Of a stretch of DNA of 64,000 nucleotides, positions 58,568 to 64,000 are shown piece after piece. The stretch is from contig JAHCHY010000002.1 of the NCBI GenBank assembly GCA_026129485.1, positions 1-64,000 on the forward strand, written 5' to 3'. A program made the position numbers and the translations under genes. Position 1 is the stretch's first letter, and the number at the start of each line of letters is the position of its first letter. Below the pieces are notes generated by a model that was given only the letters and a program-made list of their open reading frames with translations, was not told the origin of the DNA and ran no database searches. Source of the stretch: Cyclobacteriaceae bacterium. Lineage in GTDB: Bacteria > Bacteroidota > Bacteroidia > Cytophagales > Cyclobacteriaceae.

Positions 58568-58600
58568 AGGCGTCTGACACTTAAAAGTGTCTTGACGCCT
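58568..58600. repeat. Long near-perfect hairpin between convergent genes
   Basis: Left arm 58568-58582 (AGGCGTCTGACACTT) pairs with right arm 58585-58600 with a single bulge and a 2-nt loop. No T-tract follows. The words GACACTT and AAGTGTC are of the sort found in dispersed Bacteroidota repeats, and it may also act as a bidirectional terminator. Confidence 0.75.
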
Positions 58601-58603
58601 GAA

Positions 58604-59167
58604 TCACTGCTCTTTAAAGCCGGAGATTCCGCCCGACACGATAAACTTCATGGCTACAGGCCCCGAGATATTCAAAGGCTTAATGCTCTCTTTTGGAACC
58701 AGAAAATGATTACCCGAAAAAGCATACGAGTGCGGAAAGTAAACGGCTACCATGTCTTTTAATCCAAGCTCCGAAAGCTCTTCCTGTGTAACAAATCCGA
58801 TCTGGTGCAAGGTATTTTCTTTATTGATGGTAACCAGCACGGGCTTATCAAACTTCCGCTTATCGCCAACAAAGGCCCCGATCAAATCCTTGATGGACGA
58901 ATAGATAAGCTTAACAAACGGGATCCGGTTAATCACCTGATCGAGCCAATCGGTGAACGTATCCAGCGCAAAAGTTGATGTGAAGTACCCGAACAACGTA
59001 ATAGCGCCAAAAATGATGAGGAACCCCAAACCCGGATAGGGCAATGCCAGTAAGCCATCCAGCTGGGCAAATGCCCAGAATACAAAATAGCCGGTGGCCA
59101 GCAAGGGCACTATAAACAGCATACCGCTAAAAAAGTAGCGGGCGATTTTTCTAAGGGTGTTCTTCAT
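58604..59167 (-). CDS. DUF502-family membrane protein
   Basis: 187 residues from the ATG at 59167; a GTG two codons upstream is possible. Two membrane helices (about 10-35 and 47-75) are followed by a conserved soluble part with IPFVKLIYSSIKDLIGAFVGDKRKFDKPVLV, characteristic of DUF502. The role is unknown, although the family is widespread in bacteria and plants. It is separated from nqrE by an intrinsic terminator, so it has its own promoter or relies on read-through. Confidence 0.9.
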   Translation of the reverse strand: MKNTLRKIARYFFSGMLFIVPLLATGYFVFWAFAQLDGLLALPYPGLGFLIIFGAITLFGYFTSTFALDTFTDWLDQVINRIPFVKLIYSSIKDLIGAFVGDKRKFDKPVLVTINKENTLHQIGFVTQEELSELGLKDMVAVYFPHSYAFSGNHFLVPKESIKPLNISGPVAMKFIVSGGISGFKEQ

Positions 59168-59175
59168 ACCCACAA

Positions 59176-59207
59176 AAGTAAAAAGGCCCCCGATTGGTTC
59201 GGAGGCC
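59176..59207 (-). terminator. Rho-independent terminator after nqrE
   Basis: Minus strand: GGCCTCCG, loop AACCAAT, CGGGGGCC (8-bp stem, one G-U pair), then TTTTTACTTTT. It closes the nqrABCDE operon directly after nqrE. Confidence 0.85.
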
Positions 59208-59237
59208 CTGCAATTTTCTTTTTTGTTAACTCCGCGG

Positions 59238-59855
59238 TTACAGGGAGAAGCCCAAGAAGCTCAGGAAGCCTAAAGACATCAGCCCTACCAGAATAAACGT
59301 AATACCTAATCCCCTGAGCGGAGCCGGAACATTAGAATATTTCATTTTTTCACGAACTCCGGCCAAAGCTACAATAGCCAGCATCCAACCTATACCAGAA
59401 CCGACTCCGTACACTACTGATTGAGCAAAATTGAACGGAGGATTTTTGCCCACCATAAATAACGCTCCGCCAAGAATAGCACAGTTTACCGCAATCAACG
59501 GAAGGAAGATACCCAGCGAGCCATACAGTGCGGGTGAGAATTTTTCCACCGCCATTTCGGTTAACTGAACCACCGCAGCAATTACCGAGATGAATACAAT
59601 GAACTGCAAAAAGCCCAGGTCAATTTCAGCAAAATCACCACTGATCCACGTTAAGGCACCCGCGTTAAGCACATACTCCTGAATAAGCCAGTTTAGCGGA
59701 ACCGTTACCCCCAGCACAAACACTACGGCCATGCCCAGGCCAAATGCTGTTTTTACTTTTTTGGAAATCGCCAGGAATGAACACATGCCTAAGAAGTAGG
59801 CAAAGATCATATTGTCGATAAATATTGATCGTATTCCGAGATTTACTAAGTCCAT
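59238..59855 (-). CDS. nqrE: Na+-translocating NADH:quinone reductase subunit E
   Basis: Integral membrane subunit of the sodium-pumping NADH:ubiquinone/menaquinone oxidoreductase. The 205 residues have six helices. The N-terminal [17 protein letters not shown] holds the cysteine (Cys25) matching the one that, with a second ([12 protein letters not shown]) and the NqrD pair, ligates the intramembrane [2Fe-2S] cluster. It is the last gene of the operon, 12 nt after nqrD, and is followed by a terminator instead of nqrF. Confidence 0.97.
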   Translation of the reverse strand: MDLVNLGIRSIFIDNMIFAYFLGMCSFLAISKKVKTAFGLGMAVVFVLGVTVPLNWLIQEYVLNAGALTWISGDFAEIDLGFLQFIVFISVIAAVVQLTEMAVEKFSPALYGSLGIFLPLIAVNCAILGGALFMVGKNPPFNFAQSVVYGVGSGIGWMLAIVALAGVREKMKYSNVPAPLRGLGITFILVGLMSLGFLSFLGFSL

Positions 59856-59867
59856 ATCTGAAATATC

Positions 59868-60530
59868 TTAATGTGATTCGCGATAACCGTTAATAGAGCG
59901 TTGCACCCAAATTACTACTCCAACAATTACACAAGCTCCGGCCGGCAGCAACATTAAGCCATTACCCGTATAGTTCAGTCCCATTGCTTCAAAAACTTTG
60001 AATCCGAAGATTGAACCCCCGCCCAGCAGCTCGCGGAAAAAAGCCACGATCAGCAGAATCAATCCATAACCAAATCCGTTGCCCAAACCGTCCAGCAGAG
60101 ATGGCCCCGGCTTATTACCCATGGCATAAGCTTCCAAACGTCCCATTACTATGCAGTTGGTAATAATCAACCCGATGAACACCGATAATTGCTTCCATAC
60201 ATCGTACACATATGCCTTCAGCAGCTGATCTACCATGATAACCCATAACGAAACCACCGCCAGCTGCACGATAATGCGGATACGGCCGGGAATTGAGTTA
60301 CGCATGATCGAGATTATGAAGTTTGAGCTGGCTGTTACCACCGTAAGTGCAATAGCCATAACAAATGCGGGCTTCATCTGTGTGGTTACGGCTAATGCCG
60401 AGCAAATACCCAATACCTGTACCGTTACCGGGTTGTCAATATCCAATGGGTTGGTAATAAGCTTCCGGTTCTTTTTTGAAAAGAGCGGTTCTGATTTTTT
60501 TTCAACAACTTCTGCTACTTCTGTACTCAT
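59868..60530 (-). CDS. nqrD: Na+-translocating NADH:quinone reductase subunit D
   Basis: 220 residues with six membrane helices, paralogous to NqrE in inverted topology. Cluster-ligating cysteines are visible at Cys43 (QVLGICSALAVTTQMK) and in LIITNCIVMGR. The extra N-terminal cytoplasmic stretch of about 25 residues (rich in Glu/Lys) is longer than in Vibrio. It overlaps nqrC by 4 nt (ATGA). Confidence 0.97.
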   Translation of the reverse strand: MSTEVAEVVEKKSEPLFSKKNRKLITNPLDIDNPVTVQVLGICSALAVTTQMKPAFVMAIALTVVTASSNFIISIMRNSIPGRIRIIVQLAVVSLWVIMVDQLLKAYVYDVWKQLSVFIGLIITNCIVMGRLEAYAMGNKPGPSLLDGLGNGFGYGLILLIVAFFRELLGGGSIFGFKVFEAMGLNYTGNGLMLLPAGACVIVGVVIWVQRSINGYRESH

Positions 60531-61255
60531 AAGCTTGCCTGTTGGTTTGATGTTCTGTTCTTTTTGATATAGTTCTCATAGCACCGGAAGTATTCTCTCA
60601 GCATGTTGTTAACACCTTTGGCTGTAAGCGTTGCTCCGGACATTCCATCCACTTTATGTGCATCCTTGCTGTAATCCATTCCTTCACCCTTCTGCATATC
60701 AACAGACACAATGTTATCGCCCTCAAAAATCTGCTTGCCTTTGTATCTGTCCTGAATTTCTGAAGAAACTATCCTGGCTCCCAACCCGGGGGTTTCGCCT
60801 ACGTGTGAATAATTAACTCCTTTTATCGTATTGAAGTCTGATTCCAGCGCTACATTACCGGCAATCGTATTCCACAGCCCAAAACCGAAGACGGGCAATA
60901 CTGCATTCTCAATTTTATCCGGATCAGATGCGCTGCGTACTTCAAACACGGGTAAAAGCCTGTCTTTGGGGTCTTTCTTGTATTCAAATCCCAGGTTAAT
61001 GTCAGTAGGCTTTTTATCTACTACATTTCCATTAAAATCAATTACAATTTCACGAATACGCTCATTGTATATTTTCTCAATATCAGCACCTTCTTCCAAA
61101 GTTATTACCGTTGAAAGAATATTGGCCTTCCGTTCCAGCTCCACGTTGGCATCCTGCCTCGGCTTCAGGGCCTGGGAAGCAAAAGCAAGCAAACCGGCAC
61201 AAACCACAGTAAGGCCAATTGCATATAATATGATGTAAAGATTAGACTGTCGCAC
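60527..61255 (-). CDS. nqrC: Na+-translocating NADH:quinone reductase subunit C
   Basis: 242 residues from the GTG at 61255, chosen because GGAG lies 8 nt upstream; another in-frame GTG at 61282 has no ribosome site. One N-terminal membrane helix anchors a periplasmic FMN-binding domain. The motif VDGMSGATLTAKGV near residue 205 carries the threonine to which FMN is bound covalently by ApbE. It overlaps the 3' end of nqrB by 14 nt. Confidence 0.93.
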   Translation of the reverse strand: MRQSNLYIILYAIGLTVVCAGLLAFASQALKPRQDANVELERKANILSTVITLEEGADIEKIYNERIREIVIDFNGNVVDKKPTDINLGFEYKKDPKDRLLPVFEVRSASDPDKIENAVLPVFGFGLWNTIAGNVALESDFNTIKGVNYSHVGETPGLGARIVSSEIQDRYKGKQIFEGDNIVSVDMQKGEGMDYSKDAHKVDGMSGATLTAKGVNNMLREYFRCYENYIKKNRTSNQQASL

Positions 61256-62444
61256 GTTGTAATCTCCGTTTTTTGTTTGCACTTACTACAAAATAATCAA
61301 TCAGCGGGGCGAATACGTTCATGAACAGAATCGCCAGCATAATACCTTCGGGATAAGCCGGATTAAACACCCGGATTAACACCGTAAGCACACCAATCAA
61401 AATTCCATACACCCATTTCCCGGTTTCGGTTTGTGCAGCCGTTACCGGGTCGGTTGCCATGAACACAGCGCCAAATGCAAGTCCTCCAAACACCAAATGG
61501 TAATAGGCAGGCATTTGTGTGTACACATTACTGCCGACCAGGTTTAGCAACAACCCCATAACATAAGCGCCACCAAATACACTAACCATAATTTTCCAGC
61601 TTCCGGTTCCGGTTACGATAAGAATAAATGCACCGACCAGGCACATCAGGGTTGATGTTTCACCGATTGAGCCGGGGCGCAGGCCTAAAAAAAGATTCTG
61701 AAGCGTGAATACGCCTTCATTCCAACCGGCACCAAACGTGTTGAGCGATGCTACTACGTTCTCGCCAGTCGATATGGCATCTCCGGCCACCGATAATGGC
61801 GTTGCTCCCGAGAATCCTGCCACTGCCTGGGCATCGCCCAGGTATGTCCACACATCACCCGAAATATCGGTTGGATAGGCGAAGTAAAGAAAGGCCCGTG
61901 CGGTTAACGCTACGTTTACCACATTCATGCCGGTGCCGCCAAATGCTTCTTTGCCTATAATCACAGCAAAGGCCGTGGCTACACCAACCTGCCAAAGCGG
62001 AATATCCGGGGGCATGACCAACGGAATAAGCATACCCGTTACCAAAAAGCCTTCGTTTACCGGGTGCTTGCGCAGGATGGAAAATACAAACTCAATTCCA
62101 AGACCTACACCGTACGATACCACCACAACGGGCAATACCTGCCATAATCCAATTACTATTTTATCACCGAATGCTGCACCGGGTTGGCCGATTGCCAGGA
62201 AGTGCTGATGACCCACATTATAAATACCGAACAATAAGCAGGGAACCATGGCGATGATAACTGTCATCATCAAACGCTTCAGGTCAACAGCATCGCGAAT
62301 CTGCGCGCCTTTCACATCGTTAGTCGTATTGGGGGCAAACAAAAACGTATCAATAGCCTCGTACGCATAAAAATACTTCTCCAGCTTACCGCCTTTTTCA
62401 AAGCTGTGCTTTACCTTATCAAGCTGATTTCTCAAAAACTTCAT
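61242..62444 (-). CDS. nqrB: Na+-translocating NADH:quinone reductase subunit B
   Basis: 400 residues, about ten membrane helices. It is the main sodium-channel and quinone-site subunit, with riboflavin and covalent FMN. The FMN-attachment motif is seen in VAGFSGATPLSV. The conserved EAFGGTGMNVVNVALTARAFLYFAYP and GAVFMATDPVTA stretches are diagnostic. Length is typical. It lies 10 nt after nqrA. Confidence 0.97.
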   Translation of the reverse strand: MKFLRNQLDKVKHSFEKGGKLEKYFYAYEAIDTFLFAPNTTNDVKGAQIRDAVDLKRLMMTVIIAMVPCLLFGIYNVGHQHFLAIGQPGAAFGDKIVIGLWQVLPVVVVSYGVGLGIEFVFSILRKHPVNEGFLVTGMLIPLVMPPDIPLWQVGVATAFAVIIGKEAFGGTGMNVVNVALTARAFLYFAYPTDISGDVWTYLGDAQAVAGFSGATPLSVAGDAISTGENVVASLNTFGAGWNEGVFTLQNLFLGLRPGSIGETSTLMCLVGAFILIVTGTGSWKIMVSVFGGAYVMGLLLNLVGSNVYTQMPAYYHLVFGGLAFGAVFMATDPVTAAQTETGKWVYGILIGVLTVLIRVFNPAYPEGIMLAILFMNVFAPLIDYFVVSANKKRRLQRATV

Positions 62445-62454
62445 TACAACCGAA

Positions 62455-63819
62455 TTAACTGTTTTGTACTAATTCAAGTCCTTCTCTTACTATCTCCTGC
62501 ACCTTGTGCTTGGATACATCCACAAATTCACACAAGGCAAGATCTTCTTCTATCACTTCGTAAATGCCCAGCGCCTCCATCTCGTCAATGTCTTCGGCTA
62601 AAATGCTTTTAAGCAAGTGAGTGGGCAAAACATCCATAGGAATTACCTGCTCAAACACCCCGGTTTGCACAAATGCACGAGGCTCACCATGTGTGTTGGT
62701 ATCGGCCACTCTTTCTTTACCGGGCGACAAGAACGAAAGCAATCCAATGGCACGATGGAAGCTGATCTTCTTTGCGCTTGGAGCAATCCAACCCAAAAAC
62801 TCGTATTGATCGCCTTCCGGCAGAACACTCACCTGATGATCGTAAAAACCAAGGTGTCCGTCTTTCCCGATTGATGTTCCGGTTAACGGATTTCCTGAAA
62901 TTACACGAACATGATTCTGAACTAAGTTACTGTCGATAAATTTCTTTACCGATGCTCCTGTGTACGTTTTATAGTATTGAGGATTCTTAACTTCTGATCC
63001 CACCAACGCGACAATACGCGAAGTATCGTACACGCCATTTAAAAAGAGCTTACCAATTTGAATTACACCAAACGGGTTGATCGTCCAAACTACATCGCCT
63101 TTGTTAATCGGGTCGATGTGGTGAATCTGAACACCTACACAACCTGCCGGGTGCGGGCCGGAGAACTTGTTAACCTCGGCTCCTTTAACCTGCGAGAATA
63201 CGGTTGAAATTTCGCTGGTAGCATGTGTGTTAATATGAACTGACCCGGAGGTAAGTTTCTTTAGAATATCCACGCCTGCCTGAAAGTATTGATCCTGCCC
63301 TTTGAACAGGATGCCGTAATCCGGGGCCAGCGGGTGAGAATCAAAGGCGGAAATATGAATGGCTTTAGGCGTTACGGCCGGGTCGGCTACTACACCAAAC
63401 GGACGCTGAACAAGCGAAGTCCACACACCCGACTTCAAAAGCTGGTCTTTAATGTCAGCCGCATTCAGGTTGTTGATGTCCGATACGGAGTACTTTCTGA
63501 AGTTCTCGTATTCAATTTTTTTGTCAGCCAGGATTTTTATCTCCAGCAGTTTTCTTTTTTCTCCACGCTTTACTTCAACTATTTCACCGCTTACCGGTGC
63601 TGTAAATACAATGTTCTCATGCTTCTTATCGTGAAACAGGGGCGAGCCTGCCCTTACGGTATCGCCCACATTAACTACCGGCTTGGGCATGTAAATGCCA
63701 AAGAAATCGGTCGGCTTGATAACAAACGTTTCGGGTTGGTCGGTTTCAACAACTTTAGGAGCTGCTTTGCCCTTCAGATTGATGGTGAAACCTTTCTTTA
63801 GTCGGATAAATTTGCCCAT
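62455..63819 (-). CDS. nqrA: Na+-translocating NADH:quinone reductase subunit A
   Basis: 454 residues, the usual length. A peripheral cytoplasmic subunit that contributes to quinone binding. The biotinyl-lipoyl-like N-terminal region (KPTDFFGIYMPKPVVNVGDTVRAGSPLFHDK), the PFGVVADPAVTPKAIHISAFDSHPLAPDY block and the HPAGCVGVQIHHIDPINKGDVVW block are characteristic. First gene of the nqr operon with a good promoter upstream. Confidence 0.97.
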   Translation of the reverse strand: MGKFIRLKKGFTINLKGKAAPKVVETDQPETFVIKPTDFFGIYMPKPVVNVGDTVRAGSPLFHDKKHENIVFTAPVSGEIVEVKRGEKRKLLEIKILADKKIEYENFRKYSVSDINNLNAADIKDQLLKSGVWTSLVQRPFGVVADPAVTPKAIHISAFDSHPLAPDYGILFKGQDQYFQAGVDILKKLTSGSVHINTHATSEISTVFSQVKGAEVNKFSGPHPAGCVGVQIHHIDPINKGDVVWTINPFGVIQIGKLFLNGVYDTSRIVALVGSEVKNPQYYKTYTGASVKKFIDSNLVQNHVRVISGNPLTGTSIGKDGHLGFYDHQVSVLPEGDQYEFLGWIAPSAKKISFHRAIGLLSFLSPGKERVADTNTHGEPRAFVQTGVFEQVIPMDVLPTHLLKSILAEDIDEMEALGIYEVIEEDLALCEFVDVSKHKVQEIVREGLELVQNS

Positions 63820-63853
63820 GAGTAAATGGCAGCAATTTTAGTTTAGATCGGGG

Positions 63854-63882
63854 CAAAATTAGCAATTAAATGCTACCCGCAA
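63854..63882 (-). promoter_or_regulatory. nqr operon promoter
   Basis: Minus strand TTG (63882-63880), 18-nt spacer, perfect TAATTTTG (63861-63854). The start codon of nqrA is at 63819, giving a leader of about 31 nt. Confidence 0.6.
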
Positions 63883-63934
63883 AGGCTACCGGAAACAAAG
63901 AATTTATTAGAAAAAACCAGTTTTTGCCGCTCGT

Positions 63935-64000
63935 CTAAACCTGCTTCCCGGGTTGCAAAATCATGCGGGCAACGGCCAGCCGGATCACCTCATCAACCTG
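63935..64000 (-). CDS. C-terminal end of an unidentified protein
   Basis: Only 21 codons and the stop are inside the window: QVDEVIRLAVARMILQPGKQV. The stretch resembles the AVAR segment of some radical-SAM enzymes, but it is too short to assign. It is on the same strand as nqrA and ends 115 nt before it. Confidence 0.5.
   Translation of the reverse strand, partial: QVDEVIRLAVARMILQPGKQV

Overview
The window is chromosomal DNA from a member of the Bacteroidota, most likely a Cytophagales-type environmental bacterium. The evidence is a SusC/SusD pair, type IX secretion (T9SS) sorting domains, hybrid-like sensors with beta-propeller/Y_Y_Y domains, Na+-translocating NQR, mostly weak Shine-Dalgarno sequences, and promoters of the Bacteroidota form TTG-N19-TAnnTTTG. 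I cannot name a species.

Layout. (1) 1-4.6 kb: start of the division/cell-wall (dcw) cluster on the minus strand, mraZ-rsmH-ftsL-ftsI-murE (murE runs off the left edge), with MraZ boxes overlapping the mraZ promoter. (2) 5.0-35.2 kb: an accessory block holding a small lipoprotein, an NTF2-like protein, an amidohydrolase, a YVTN propeller, an M61 aminopeptidase, a SusC-SusD-lipoprotein operon, two NarL/FixJ response regulators and a sensor kinase, a zinc metalloprotease, two large FtsX/MacB-type permeases, a BcrA/LanF-like ABC exporter and two beta-lactamase-fold serine hydrolases. (3) 35.4-44.2 kb: an operon for two T9SS-exported surface proteins (one about 2,100 residues with 11 Ig-like repeats) and a lipocalin-like lipoprotein. 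(4) 44.4-48.6 kb: AT-rich, same-strand small genes separated by imperfect inverted repeats. (5) 48.7-58.6 kb: a second propeller kinase/LuxR regulator pair, Hsp20, an M28 peptidase, a CoA-transferase, a TlpA-like lipoprotein and mnmA. (6) 58.6-64 kb: a DUF502 protein and nqrABCDE, which ends in a terminator without nqrF.

The main discovery candidate is in block 2. A 19-bp inverted repeat (consensus close to ATCACCC-N5-GGGTGAT) occurs upstream of nearly every transcription unit there. I found nine intergenic copies. In seven of them the promoter-proximal end lies exactly 21 nt from a TAnnTTTG-like -7 box (20 nt in an eighth), so the repeat occupies the place of the -33 element. This looks like an activator-dependent promoter class. 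The copy in front of the response regulator at 18011-18652 suggests that the kinase/regulator set in the middle of the block controls it and itself. One copy (5199-5217) drives no protein gene. It precedes a predicted ~100-nt structured RNA (5069-5167, minus strand) with a closing stem, a GAAA-tetraloop hairpin and a strong terminator.

The genes under these sites (outer-membrane uptake pair, proteases, serine hydrolases, peptide-type exporters) fit a response to an extracellular peptide or peptide antibiotic. That function is inference; the operator/promoter architecture is read directly from the sequence.
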